Assembly: GCA_029783825.1 (NCBI GenBank)
Contig: JAREIK010000748.1
Location: forward strand, 671,999 to 735,998
Direction of reading: 5' to 3'
DNA length: 64,000 nucleotides
Origin: Sapria himalayana
Taxonomy: Eukaryota > Streptophyta > Magnoliopsida > Malpighiales > Rafflesiaceae
Shown: positions 1-10,900 of the stretch, one piece after another
Numbering within the stretch: position 1 is the stretch's first letter
Layout: each line of letters starts with the position of its first letter
Notes under the pieces: generated by a model
Database searches by the model: none
Seen by the model: the letters and a program-made list of their open reading frames with translations, nothing else
Told to the model about the DNA's origin: nothing
Program-made: the position numbers and the translations under genes

Positions 1-1747
1 ACACTCCTCGCAAACAACAGATGTTTGGTAGTCTCTGTTTATTTGGGAATCTTAAAAAAAAGAAATTTCAATCGGATGTGAGACATTATTTGAATTACAT
101 ATATCTGATATTAGAGTCATGTGTTGGATACGAACACATGATATTTGGATACGTCAATAGTAAGAGTGAAAAACTTATTATTGACGATACTGGCTAGGCT
201 TCATGAATTTCATTTATGAAATTCCTAAATATTTTTTATGACACTACGAACATGTGTTCGTCTGTTTATACTTCCACGACTTATATTGCACTCATATGCA
301 TATGTAATATTAGTAGCAAGTTTAGGAAGTATCGAGCTGACCCGACACTTAGCTATATGGTTGCAGAGATGGAAAACAAGTACTTAAAGTACTGGTCCAC
401 AGTTCCAACTCTTTATTGTCTCGCTGCATGCATGGACCCTAGGATTAAGGTAGAATGGGTAGATAACACCCTGACTTACATTTCCTTGTGCATGAACCTG
501 TAAGTCCCACCTGAATGGTTCATTCACGAGAAATTGACTGACCTGTTCACATACATGATACTAGGTATAGTGATAGTAGTAGTGAGACTGTGATTACAGA
601 CATGGATACCTTATTCAATCCTGTCACATTCTGATACTAAGAATTTTGATATATTACAGTGGTGAAAATCATATAAGTCTATCTTTCCCGTGCTATCTAG
701 GATGACACGAGATCTACCGACTCCCCCGATTTCGAATGTAGCATTAGAGTCTGCTTTTTCTGTTCTAGTGAACATAATTTCGGATAGAAGATTGAGATTA
801 CGTCCAGATATTATCTAGGCTTTGGCCTATTTAAAGGATTGAGAGGATTAAAGGTTTAGCATCCAAAATCATGCTGGAGCTAGGACATGGACTACATCCA
901 CTGCGAAAGCGGAAGAGTTAATTACTGTTGATGATGATTCATATGATAGTGATTTTAATGTTGCGGTTAATGATGATCATGATATGACGATTGACGATTG
1001 ACGTGGTTGCCAATTGACCCTGCCCATTTCCAGATGCCAGTTGCCAATGTCACGCCACGCCACGCCACATGCCATTGCCACTTGATTTTGATTTTTAATG
1101 CATCACTGTCACGGACACAGTTGATAATTTGTGTTATTCTTGATTCTAATATTTAATTTTGATGTTTTGTTTTGTATTGATTGTATGTTTTTTTATTTAC
1201 GTTACATTGTATTTGCTTTGGTTCGGTATCTATTGGCCGATTAGATATTTGGTTTGTATTTGTTTTTGTGACTTTATAATTTTTTTAATAAAATTTTTTG
1301 TTTAATTTATTTGTGTGTTTACATTTTTCATTAAAAATTATATAATTTAATTCTAATAAATTATAATCTAAATGTATTAAAAAATAATAAAATAAATTTG
1401 AAACTTTATTAATATTGTATATTCAATAATTTTTAAGTTACAAATTTAAAATTTTTAAACATTATCTATATATAATATATATTTTATGAATAGTTTAATA
1501 CAAAAATTTAAATATTTAAAAAATATAAAATTTTTAATTTTTTTAAACAGGCCCATACGGGCCTGACACGGCATGGTAAATTTACTACCGGGGCGATGGG
1601 TCGTGCCAGGCCTGGCTTAAATAAACCATGCCAGGACATGTAGGACACGGAACAGTAACCGTGTCGTGCCTAGCCCAGCACGAAAGCACGGTCATGCTCA
1701 CAAAAAATGGGTTGGGCCGGCCCGGCACGTCACGTTTAACACATCTA
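1..1747 (+). mobile_element. hAT-A: 3' part of a decayed autonomous hAT transposon
   Basis: Forward-strand hAT transposase remains (about 216-1003) are followed by a non-coding AT-rich stretch and then a GC-rich subterminal region (about 1545-1747) made of CGGGCC/GGCCCG/GGCACG words. The right end reads CGTTTAACACATCTA, a two-mismatch version of the CGTTTGACACCTCTA end seen at 3098, 4246 and 59399. The left end lies outside the window. The same order (transposase C-terminus, AT-rich spacer, GC-rich end) recurs at 57966-59399. The downstream neighbour at 1748 is gypsy coding sequence, so this element was probably inserted into the gypsy element; its target duplication cannot be checked because the left end is missing. 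Confidence 0.75.
216..1003 (+). pseudogene. hAT transposase C-terminal half, broken
   Basis: The transposase would cut and paste hAT elements. The 216-503 reading frame contains MAEMENKYLKYW, then LAACMDPRIKVEWVD, which matches the plant hAT (RICESLEEPER-like) block before the dimerisation domain. After a stop and a frame change, 655-850 reads SIFPVLSRMTRDLPTPPIS, then ALESAFSV and RRLRLRPDII, the classic hAT C-terminal dimerisation region with its PPIS...ESAFS motif. An acidic serine-rich tail follows to about 1003. There are in-frame stops (for example just after RPDII) and at least one frame break, so it cannot give a full product. The N-terminal zinc finger and catalytic D residues would lie left of the window. 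The identification rests on motif recognition and is strong for the family, weak for the exact subfamily. Confidence 0.85.
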
Positions 1748-2543
1748 GCTATCATCCATATGAACAGCCAAACCTTCATCGCATGTGCCAGTCTCTACTC
1801 AATTCTTTATGGATAATATTTCTACATCTTGTTTCTTGATATCAATCACATTATTTAATAAAGAATATATGGCTAATAAATTTCCAATAACACCCTGACT
1901 TTGACTATTATATTGTAAGCTGAACTATCCCATAGCTTCAAGCATATTCTATTCCCGTGAAACTACACTAACTAGTACACATTGTGACTTCCAACTAAGT
2001 GCATTAACCACCATATTTGTATTACATAGATAGTAATGCAAAATAAAATCATAATTTTCTAGATACTTTATCCATCAAAACTATCTCATATTAAAGTCTC
2101 ATTGTGTAAAGATATATTTCTGACTTTTATGATCTGAATATATCTCAAACTACTCCTCATACAAATAGTGACACCATATTTTTAAAGCAAAGAATATAGC
2201 CGCCAATTCTTTATATTGTACGAAATAATTTCACTCATAATTTTTTATCTACCTTGAACCATAAGCTACAACTTTCCCGGATTGTATCGAAACACATCCT
2301 AATTCATCTTTCAATGCATCACAATACACTATATATTTTTGTCCCATATCTAGAATTATCAAAATTAGAGCTGAGGTAAGTCTTCTTTTCAATTCCTGAA
2401 ATGACTTCTCACATGAATCAGTTTAGTCATAGTTGTCTTCCTTCCTGCACAATCTAGTCATTAGAATAGCTAACTAAAAAAATTCTCAATAAATCTCTTG
2501 CAATATCTAACCAAACCCAAAGACTATGTATCTCAAAAACTAA
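1748..2543 (-). pseudogene. gypsy pol: RT thumb, RNase H and start of integrase, decayed
   Basis: On the reverse strand, around 2535-2480, a frame gives LGLVRYCKRFIENFF, matching the gypsy connection sequence L-G-L-x-x-Y-Y-R-R-F-I-E-x-F. Further on come the YCDA-like start of RNase H (about 2320) and a stretch resembling the plant gypsy Y-x-x-H-D-x-E-L-A-A block (ELAAIFFALKIW-like, about 2205-2165). The last part before 1748 resembles the integrase zinc-finger linker (AVHMDDS for A-I-H-P-G-x-T), which is only suggestive. Many stops and frame changes show long decay. The coding stretch continues on the other side of the short hAT element at 2552-3098. Confidence 0.7.
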
Positions 2544-2551
2544 CTTTGACC

Positions 2552-3098
2552 TAGATGTGTCAAACTGACCGAGTCGGCCCAACCCAACCAGGCCCAAGAG
2601 GCTTGACACGATTCAGACATGCCTAGCCTAGCAAGGCATGCTATAGTACCTTGCTCGAGCCCGTGCCTGGTGCACCCACGACATGAGTCATGTCGTGATA
2701 GGTCAAAGTTTTCGGCTGACGTGCCATGCCAAGCATGGCATGGCATGCATGGCACGTGAGCACGACACGACAGCTCATCGTAGTGAGCAACGCCTGACAT
2801 GGAGAGATGGGCTAAAGTCTGACGAGTGAGGCTCGGCATCCCCGATTGGCAATGGAGGTGCGGTGGTGCTTCGCCAAAACCCTAGGATTTCTAAAATTAA
2901 CCAACCCGACTATACCCAACCCGACCAAACCGGCCCAACCTCGATCAGATTTTGGTCCACAGGCCCGTGCTGAGTCTGCCCTCCCAAGAACCGTGCAGTG
3001 CCTGGCATAGCAAGGTACTGTAGCATGCACACTTGGCATGGCTTGCCAACCTAGTTGAGCCTAGAAAAACTAGGTCGGCTGCCCGTTTGACACCTCTA
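2552..3098. mobile_element. Short non-autonomous hAT element 1 (547 bp) with 8-bp target duplication
   Basis: It starts TAGATGTGTCAAACTGACC and ends GCCCGTTTGACACCTCTA, giving imperfect terminal inverted repeats of the local hAT family. Flanks are CTTTGACC (2544-2551) and ATTTGACC (3099-3106), a 7 of 8 match to the 8-bp duplication expected for hAT. It is much more GC-rich than its surroundings and has no transposase. Several open frames cross it on both strands, but they consist of GGCCCG/GGCACG words and are not genes. It interrupts the gypsy pol relic. Confidence 0.88.
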
Positions 3099-3106
3099 AT
3101 TTGACC

Positions 3107-3766
3107 TCTCCCAACTCATGACTACACTGATTTTTTTAGAATCCACTAAGACACTTGTAACTGATATTACATGTCTCAAAATTTTTATTTTTGTAAATTA
3201 AAAGTCATTTTTACCAAACTTGACATACAACTTATATTCTCTCAAAGTTGGAGAATACTATTTAATTTTTATGGTCTCCTTTGCCCTAAGAATAGATTAA
3301 AATGTTATCTACAAAAATCACAACAAAATGATCAAAATATGATTGAAATATTCTATGCATGAAATCCATGAATGTTGCTAGTACATTCGTTAATCCAAAA
3401 GATATTATTGTAAACTCAGAATACACATGCCGGATTCTAAATGTTGTATTAGGGATGTCAGTCTTTCTAACTCACAACTGATAATATCCAGTATAAAGAT
3501 TTATTTTGGAACATATACCCCTTTTAAATAGTCAAACAAATCATCAATCCGTGATAATAGATATCGATTCTTTATCGTAGCCCTATTCAACTGTTGATAA
3601 TCAATGTAAAGTCGAAGAGTTTTCTGCTTTTTCTTTTCAAATAGAACTGGAGCACCATAATATGAAGTACTAGGTCAATTTAAGCCATTGTCCAATAAAT
3701 TTTGTATTTTGACCTTGAGTTCTTGTAATTCAATCGGTGTCATCCTATATGGAGTCATAGAAATGA
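3107..3766 (-). pseudogene. gypsy reverse transcriptase, N-terminal half, decayed
   Basis: Reverse-strand reading from 3766 gives TPYRMTPIELQELKVKIQNL, then after a break [26 protein letters not shown] and [12 protein letters not shown]. This is the standard gypsy RT sequence (A-P-Y-R-M, then W-G-A-P-V-L-F-V-K-K-K-D-G, then C-I-D-Y-R-x-L-N, then R-I-D-D-L-F-D-x-L), ending near the start of the D-L-R-S-G-Y-x-Q catalytic block. Several substitutions, a stop after the KIQNL region and another in the catalytic block make it non-functional. Its upstream continuation is at 4255-4340, on the other side of the short hAT element at 3775-4246. Confidence 0.85.
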
Positions 3767-3774
3767 GTGATATA

Positions 3775-4246
3775 TAGAGGTGTGTCAACCGGGCCGGCCC
3801 GGCACGAGGCACGACACGGTTCAGCCGTGCCTGGGCCGGCCCGGCATGGAAAAATTCCTTGCCTGGGCCGGCCCGGCATGGAAAAATTCCGTGCCCGGGC
3901 ACGAGCCGTGCCGTGCTTGACCTGGCACGGTTCGGCCCGCGACACGGCACGCCGGCACGGGTTTGTCCCGTGCCAGGTGTCTCGTGAGCCCGACCCCACG
4001 ATGCCCCTCCCGCAAAAAAAGACCACGGGTCGGGTCTGATTCGACCCGACCCGCGGTCCCCCGTATCCTGAACCACTCGGACAGGCAAGCCCGAGCGGGC
4101 CAAGCAAGGCACGACATGGCCCGCCGTGCCTACGGGCCGTGCCGAGCTCGGCTGTTTTTAAACCGTGCCCGGCCCGACACGGTAGCACGATCGTGCCCTA
4201 AAAAAAAGGGTCGGGCCGTGCCGGGCCGGCCCGTTTGACACCTCTA
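3775..4246. mobile_element. Short non-autonomous hAT element 2 (472 bp) with 8-bp target duplication
   Basis: It begins TAGAGGTGTGTCAACCGGGC and ends GGCCCGTTTGACACCTCTA. Flanks are GTGATATA (3767-3774) and GCGATATA (4247-4254), 7 of 8 identical. Inside is an internally repetitive, extremely GC-rich sequence (a block around 3832-3900 is nearly duplicated). Removing it and one copy of the duplication joins the gypsy frame HPG-ISLIS-MTPYRM, which shows it landed in gypsy coding sequence. The long open frames across it are a composition artefact. Confidence 0.92.
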
Positions 4247-4254
4247 GCGATATA

Positions 4255-4924
4255 CCAGGATGTAACTCAATACTAAAGTCCATCTTCCTGTGCAGTGGGT
4301 AATCCTGATAATTCATCTAAAAAAATTTTTTTATATTAACAAAATATCCGAGAAAAATTCATATTCAATGTCTCATTTTATTCTAGGGTGAGACATGTCA
4401 GCCAACCCATAAGTTATTCATGCCATTTAGAATCATATATAGTCTGGGGTAAAACATCATACTTATCCCCCCCTAAAATACAACACATACATCATCTGGT
4501 GTGTGAACAATAATTCTTCTATGTTCACAATCAATAATGAGTCGATGTACTGTTAATAAGTTCATGCCAAGAATTACATCAAAATTTGATATGTCCATGA
4601 CTCTAAACTTTACCATGAATAGAATCCATGATATTTCTAACTCATAATCTTGATATATCTGACTAATTATCACATTAGTTCCCAAGGAAGAAGTCGCATG
4701 CAATGGTTCATCCAAGTTTTTTCTTTCTCAACTTATTAAAACCAAGGATGTAATGTTAGGTCCCCTCCTACCATAAATATTAGAGGATGATATGTCTTTA
4801 CCCTTTTTTGAGTATTTGGCCCTTCATGAGTTGCAGCTGCACTAGTCTGTGCAACCCTAGCAAAGATGATACCCACAACTTCTATGAAAGCTTGTTGGTC
4901 AAAGATGGCTGAGGGTTGATCCAC
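4255..4924 (-). pseudogene. gypsy gag remnant, protease and RT leader, decayed
   Basis: Three pieces are visible on the reverse strand. At 4924-4736 is a gag start-like frame (QQAFIEVVGIIFARVAQ, ending near a FMVGGD motif that matches the F-x-G-x-x-D motif of gypsy gag). At 4715-4473 is the retropepsin C-terminal half (DYELEISW, then FDVILGMNLLTVHRLIIDCE), which retains ILGM. At 4340-4255 is ELSGLPTAQED followed by the HPG region that leads into RT. The gag body with its zinc knuckle and the D-S-G active-site half of the protease are missing between 4736 and 4715, so an internal deletion of several hundred bases has occurred. Confidence 0.75.
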
Positions 4925-5205
4925 ATTTTGTGGACGTCCTCTGTATCCTCATTCTTTACTTGCCATCTAGATAAGTCAAATAAATTTTTAAGAATCATCA
5001 TGTCTTATTATTAGTACACGTGCCAACTATTAATAGACTTTTCATTTTAAAAATTTCTTTTCATTTCATGAACGACTAAGGTTATGTTTCTTTATCCTAG
5101 TGTTCTTTCTTTTTTTCCCACGAGTATTAGATATTTATATATCTAACTTTTCTACCATATTATGAAACTTATGTCAATTTCTGAGTTATAAGTAATTGTA
5201 TACCT

Positions 5206-5220
5206 AACCTCTAATACCAA
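5206..5220 (-). other. gypsy primer binding site (initiator Met tRNA type)
   Basis: Reverse-strand reading gives TTGGTATTAGAGGTTAGG two bases inside the LTR end. Plant retrotransposons primed by initiator methionine tRNA have TGGTATCAGAGC here, so one C-to-T change and a diverged end are present. It fixes the LTR end at 5223 and the reverse orientation of the element. Confidence 0.65.
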
Positions 5221-5222
5221 GT

Positions 5223-6003
5223 TGTGATACCTCATCCTCCAGGGAGCCCCATTCATTCCATCACACAACAAAATGTGTAATAAAATAAAAATTTTTCAAA
5301 TGTAACGTACATTTTTTTTCTTATTTTATTTGCTTGGTGGAATAAAAACACAATATATTATTTAAGTCACAATCGACTTCCCTTCACATGTGCGATCACG
5401 CTTGTGGGTCTGTCATCTGTCCTGAACTTGTACCTGAAAGGGGTCCCGTAATATAGTGAGCAAAGCTCAGTATAGATAAACTCCTACAGGACTACTCTCT
5501 ACCTAAGTACACGCAAAGCAGCATGCATATATAACAACACCCATTCAAATACAACATTTATATGAATGTAATTATTGATGAAATATTTATATATTCATAT
5601 TCTTGAGTCTCATTAACTCCCTCACACATATCAAATCCAAGTATGACATATTTTTTATGTGTGTGTGTGTGTGTGTCTATAGAAATATATATATTTTTTG
5701 GGATTATTCAAAAAAATGGACCTACTCTGAAAAATAATATTCAACATTCTTCGAACAAAATATACTTTTATTTAACATACTCCGAGAAATATGGACTTTC
5801 TCCAAAAAATCATATTAGATATTTTCCAATAAAAATATTTTTTTTCCTTGAATATTTTCTAAAAACCACTGCATAATTCAACCTGGATGTTATCCCAATT
5901 CGAGTTTGCATATTATATTAGTCATGCTCCTAAAAAAATATAATACAACTCAATTTAAACTTTGTCCCAATTTGAGTTCGCAAAATATAATTCATTATAC
6001 CTT

Positions 6004-6043
<40 letters not shown>

Positions 6044-6936
6044 TGTGTGTGTATGTGTGTGTGTGTGTGCGTGCGTGTGTGTAATGTACTCACCCATTTA
6101 TATGGAATATTCCTGTGTACATGAAATATAAATATGTCATTTATAATTAAATCATGTTCCTCACACAGTTGATATTATTCAAACTCAAATGACACTGCAA
6201 TATATTTTACTAAAAGAAACACAGAAATTTTTTACCAATTAACCATTCCTAATTAAATTTCTAAATAGTTCGAATTGAAATATCCATGATCATGTATAAC
6301 CTTTAATATAAAGAAATTTCAATAGAGAAAACCAGAAATATTTCATAATAATTTTATAAATTTGATATCAAACTAAAAATTTCGTTGCATAGAATAACTT
6401 TTGTTCTTAGACTATTCTATTTTAACTCTAGAATAATCCGTTATAATCAAAAGATAATCAACAAATCTTTTTAATTTTTTTTCTCTGCATTGTGTCTCTC
6501 TCCCCAAAGTGATGTTATTTTTTTTTCCATTATCTCATTTTTCGGATTCCCACCGTTTATTTTTTTTAATTAAAATAATATATATAAATTGATTATTATT
6601 ATTATTATTATTTTATTCTTTTGTTTTCTTTTCTAACACTTGACCATGTATGACGCAGCCACATGCTAACATCGTGACACCGTCATTTTTTTTCCTAATT
6701 ATTCTAATAATAATTAAATAAATTTAAAAAAAATAACTAAATTCTGATTTCCTGATAATTTGACAAAATTTGTTATCGTAGCTATATTTTCTAAGGCAAA
6801 TTTAATAACAAAATCTATTTTATCATCAGAGTTCTAAAATATTCCGTTTATTTTTCTTATTGCAAAATTATTATTTTGTAATTTTTTTCAAAAAAATCAT
6901 ATTATTTATTTATTCATTTTTTTTTGGGATTTCACA
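5223..6936 (-). repeat. gypsy 5' LTR (about 1.7 kb)
   Basis: On the forward strand it starts TGTGATACCTCATCC and ends GGGATTTCACA, so in element orientation it begins TGTGAAATCCC and ends GGTATCACA, a usual TG...CA gypsy terminus. The outer limit is supported independently: copia coding sequence starts at 6937 immediately after it. The inner limit is supported by the primer binding site. It contains (GT)n tracts at about 5660-5676 and 6009-6083. No second LTR is in the window, so identity between LTRs cannot be measured. Confidence 0.65.
6009..6083. repeat. (GT)n microsatellite inside the gypsy LTR
   Basis: About 75 bases of GT dinucleotides with a few interruptions (TTGT, GTAT, GCGT). The cysteine/valine-rich frame across it is an artefact. 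Confidence 0.95.
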
Positions 6937-7653
6937 GCTGAACACTATATTTATAAATAAAACAATACTCTTTATAAGTTAAAATAAGCTCCTCATATTT
7001 GACATCAACAAATAAACTCATACTTGTTAAATCAAAGATTTAAAAGAAATATGAGTGAAACAACACTTTATATTAAAAATAATAAAAATTCTGAAATATT
7101 AATTGCGTCAATCTATATAGATGACATAATTTAATAATAAATCAAAATTGATATAAACCTTTAGACATGAAATGCATGATAAATATGAAATGTCAAACCT
7201 AATCTCCTTGAATAACTTCTTGGGATTTGATATCTTTCAAGACTCAAGTGGTTCAACAATATGCCTACAAGATATATTTAATCAATACTGAAAAATTATG
7301 ACATAAATAATTATATACCAGTTTCTATACTACTAGTTGTAAATCAAAAATTAATTTCTATCCAAGATAGAATAATTGATGATAAATCATACAGAAGCTT
7401 AATTGGTACTTTACTGTATGCATCTGCCACGTGACTTGATATAGTATATGCAATACACAATTTTATATAAATTATGCATATACCTAACTATATACATCTT
7501 AATGCTGCGAAATAAGTCTTAAGGTATCTTAAAAAAACTTTAGACTTAGATCTAAAGTATTCTAAAAATATACACACGAAAATAATTGATTATTATGATA
7601 GTGATTGGGGGATGTCCAGGAAACTATCAAAGTACTTATGGATACATATTTAT
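6937..7653 (+). pseudogene. Old copia reverse transcriptase and RNase H start, broken
   Basis: The reading runs YKxNNTLYKLKxAPHI (for K-L-x-K-x-L-Y-G-L-K-Q-A-P-R-A-W), HQQINSYLLNQRFKRNMSE, TLYIK, and IASIYIDDII, which is the Y-V-D-D catalytic box with I for V. It continues with SNLISLNNFLGFDI, SYRSLIGTLLYAS and YYDSDWG, ending at STYGYIF where the younger copia is inserted. Stops replace Q, W and other residues. It is a typical old pol relic. The frame begins at the very first base after the gypsy LTR. Confidence 0.85.
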
Positions 7654-7927
7654 TGTTGGAAATAAAAAATGAAAGAAGATAGAAGAATAATAAAAAAAAC
7701 TTTAATATACTTTAGAATGGAATACATTAAACACAAGTACAATATGGTTATTTATAGGTTACAAATCCCACAAACTCTCCACAATACTCTCAACTATCTT
7801 AGACTTAGTCTTAGGTAGTTATATTACTTAAAATTCAAAGTTACATTTAATTCTCAACTAACTTTGACAAAGTCTATAATTTTTAAAATTATTATTATTA
7901 TTATTAAAATAAGTTTATATTTCAACA
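7654..7927 (-). repeat. Younger copia 3' LTR (274 bp)
   Basis: It is a direct repeat of 11988-12258. It starts TGTTGGAAATAA and ends TTTCAACA on the forward strand. Directly after it, 7928-7937 read CCCTCCCTTA, which is the purine tract TAAGGGAGGG in element orientation, where plus-strand DNA synthesis starts. Confidence 0.92.
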
Positions 7928-7953
7928 CCCTCCCTTAAACTAGATTTTATTAC

Positions 7954-10900
7954 TCAGAGTAAACTTCTTTGCTTGGTGAAATCTTCTTGCTTGAGGGACT
8001 TGGTAAAAATATCAGCTAATTGATCATGAGACTTCACATGCTCTAACTGTACATTTTTCTTCGCAATGCACTCTCTAATATAATGATAGCGAGTATCAAT
8101 ATGCTTACTTCGATCATGAAAGACTAGGTTCTTGGCCAAAGCTATTACTGACTTGCTATCCACAAAAATTTTGGTCGGCTCTTGTTAAGGCACACCTAAC
8201 TTTTTTAATAGATTTCGAAGCCAGATTGCATGACATACACAAAAGGTAGCTGCTACATACTCTGCTTCACAAGTGGAAAGAGTGACTATCGACTACTTCT
8301 TTGATACCCAAGTACATGCAGTGTCTCTCATATAGAATACAAAACCAGTAGTACTCTTACGATCATCCATGTCTCTACTCCAATTACTATCGTTATACCC
8401 AACAAGTGTGAAATTATCACAAACAAAATAATAAAGCCGAAGTCTGTAATACCTTTAATATAGCGAAGGATTCTCTTTGTTGTCTTCCAATGAGTTGTTG
8501 TTGGATTCTTCATGTATCTACTAATGACTCCAACCGCATAAAGAATATCAGGCCTTATACATGTTAGGTAGCGTAGACTTCCCACCAAGCTTTTGTAGAG
8601 AGTGGGATCCAACCTACTTCTTTTCTCATGCTTGGATAATTTGATTTCACATTCCATTGGCGTGCCAACTGTATTAGAGTTATCCATCTTGAACTTTTAA
8701 GTATATCTTTAGCATAGCCTTCTTGAGTGATTAGAATTCCCTTTTCTTCTTGCTTAACTTCAATACCAAGGTAGTAAGACATGAGTCCAATATTGGTCAT
8801 CTCGAACTTATTCGTCATTTCTTTCTTGAACTTGTCAAACATGCTTGGATTGCTACCCATGAAGATTAAATCATCTACATACAAGTATACAATAAGAATA
8901 TCATCATTTTCAATTTGATATAGATTGCATGCTCATATGGACATTTGATGAAATTTCTTCCTTGAAGGTATTTGTCAATTCGAGCATTCCAAGCTCTTGG
9001 AGCTTGTTTCAATCCATACAGTGCCTTCTTCAGCTTTAAGACTTTATCTTCTTCTCCTTTTACTTCATACCCTTGTGATTGCTCAATATAGAATTCTTCT
9101 TCAAGGATTCCATTTAGGAAGGCAGATTTTACATCCATTTGTTGTATCCTCCAATTATTTTGAGCGGCCAAGGAAATAAAAAATCTAATAATTTCTAATC
9201 GAGCAACAAGAGCAAATACCTTCTCATAATCAATACTAGCTCTTTGACTGTAACCTTTTGTCACTAATCTTTCCTTGTATCTTTTGACTTCTCCTTTGAT
9301 ATCTTTCTTTGCTTTGTACACCCATTTCACACCAATTGCCTTGTGCCCTTTAGGAAGTGAAACTAATTCTCATGTATCATTCTTCTTGATTACTTTTATT
9401 TCTTCATTAATTGCTTGTTTCCAATTCTTGTTTCTAATTGCTTCTTGACAGTTTATATGTTCACAGTCGACAAAAAGACAAAAGAGAGTAAGATTCTCTT
9501 GATTTTCTGTTACCTCATATATTTCTTGTATGCTTCTGAAACATGGAATTCTTTTGCTTGAGCTTTCCTCTTCTTGAATACTCCCATCTGGTAAAATTGG
9601 TGGAGTAGCTGGCTCGTTTTCTGCTTGTTCTAGCGTTGGATGTTCCACATCATTTTCTTCAACATAAGAAAAGAAATTATAGTCTTCATTTTATTGTTCC
9701 CAATCACATTCTCCTTCATCAAATATGACATCTCGACTAATGACTGTCTTTCCAGTATCATGATTATAAAGCTTGTAGCCTTTAAAGTTTGCATCATAAC
9801 CAATGAAGATATATTTCTGACTTTTATCATCCAGCTTGCTTCTTTGCTCATCCGGGACATGCACATGAGCTATGCTTCCAAAGACTTTTAGATGGAAATA
9901 CGTGGCTATCTTCCACTCCAAGCTTCTTGTGATGTTTTCCCCCATACGCTTCTTGTTGGAGATCGATTGGATAGATACACTGCACATGCAATTGCTTCTG
10001 CCCATAATTATTTTGTGCTTTTAAGCATGCTCCTCACCATGTCAAAGATAATTCTATTATTCCTTTCTGCTACTCCATTTTGTTGGGAGGATCTCGGAAC
10101 TATGAGAGGTCTTTGAATTCCATGATCTTCACAATATTTCTAAAATTTGTTTGATGTAAATTCTCCTCCACTATCTGATCTCATGGATTTGATTAGAAGA
10201 CCGCTTTCCTTCTCAATAAGGGCTTTAAACTTCTTGAATTTTGCAAATACCTCTAATTTTTCTTTTAAGAAATAAACTCAAGTTTTTCTTGAATAATCAT
10301 CTATAAAGAGAAGAAAATAATTGCTCTTACCAAGTGAACTTGGCTTGATTGGACTACACACATCTGTATGTATAAGTTCCAGTGGCTTTCGAGCTCTTGA
10401 ACTTGACTCCTTTGGAAAGGACTTCTTGAATTACTTTCCAAGTAGACATCCTTTACATATTTGATCAGGATGACTAATGACTAGTAGTCATTTCACCATT
10501 TGCTTTTTAGAGAGTAATTTCAATCCTCCGAAGTTGAGATGTCCAAACCGAAGATGTCAAAGCCAAGTTGTGTCTTTGTAACATGTCTTGAGACACTTTG
10601 CAATATCACTTTGAATGCCAAGCATAAACATTCGATTTTTTGACATTGACACTTTAGCAATTAAATTATTTTTCTTATCTCTTATTGAAAGATTATTATC
10701 TTTTAGATGGATATCATAATCTTTCTCTAAGAGCTGTCCTAGACTCAAAATATTACTTTTCATATTTGGTACATAATATACTTTGGAAATGAATTGTTGA
10801 TTTCCATTCTTTAATCGTATGAGAATGTTACCTCTACCTTTTACTGCAACTTTTGATTCATTTCCAAAAACTACATTCTCACTTACTGATTCATCAAGTT

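Larger units (their letters stand above)
1748..6936 (-). mobile_element. Ty3/gypsy LTR retrotransposon relic, reverse strand, split by hAT insertions
   Basis: Read on the reverse strand the order is 5' LTR (6936-5223), primer binding site, gag remnant, protease, reverse transcriptase, RNase H, and the start of integrase at about 1850-1748, which is the chromovirus/Tekay-type order. The upstream limit at 6936 is exact, because copia coding sequence resumes at 6937. Two short hAT elements lie in the RT region and hAT-A abuts the integrase side. The 3' LTR is beyond the left edge or lost. Frameshifts and stops are frequent, and much of gag is deleted between protease (4715) and the gag fragment (4736). 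It is dead as an autonomous element. Confidence 0.8.

Noticed and set aside
2540..3039. Reverse-strand frames of 75-99 codons
   Set aside because: Same artefact over short hAT element 1.
3675..4238. Several overlapping Arg/Pro/Gly-rich open frames of 90-147 codons on both strands
   Set aside because: They lie over the GC-rich short hAT element, are open in most frames at once, and repeat GGCCCG/GGCACG words. The only real coding in them is the gypsy RT tail outside the element.
5906..6124. Frame with a Val/Cys run
   Set aside because: Translation of a (GT)n microsatellite.
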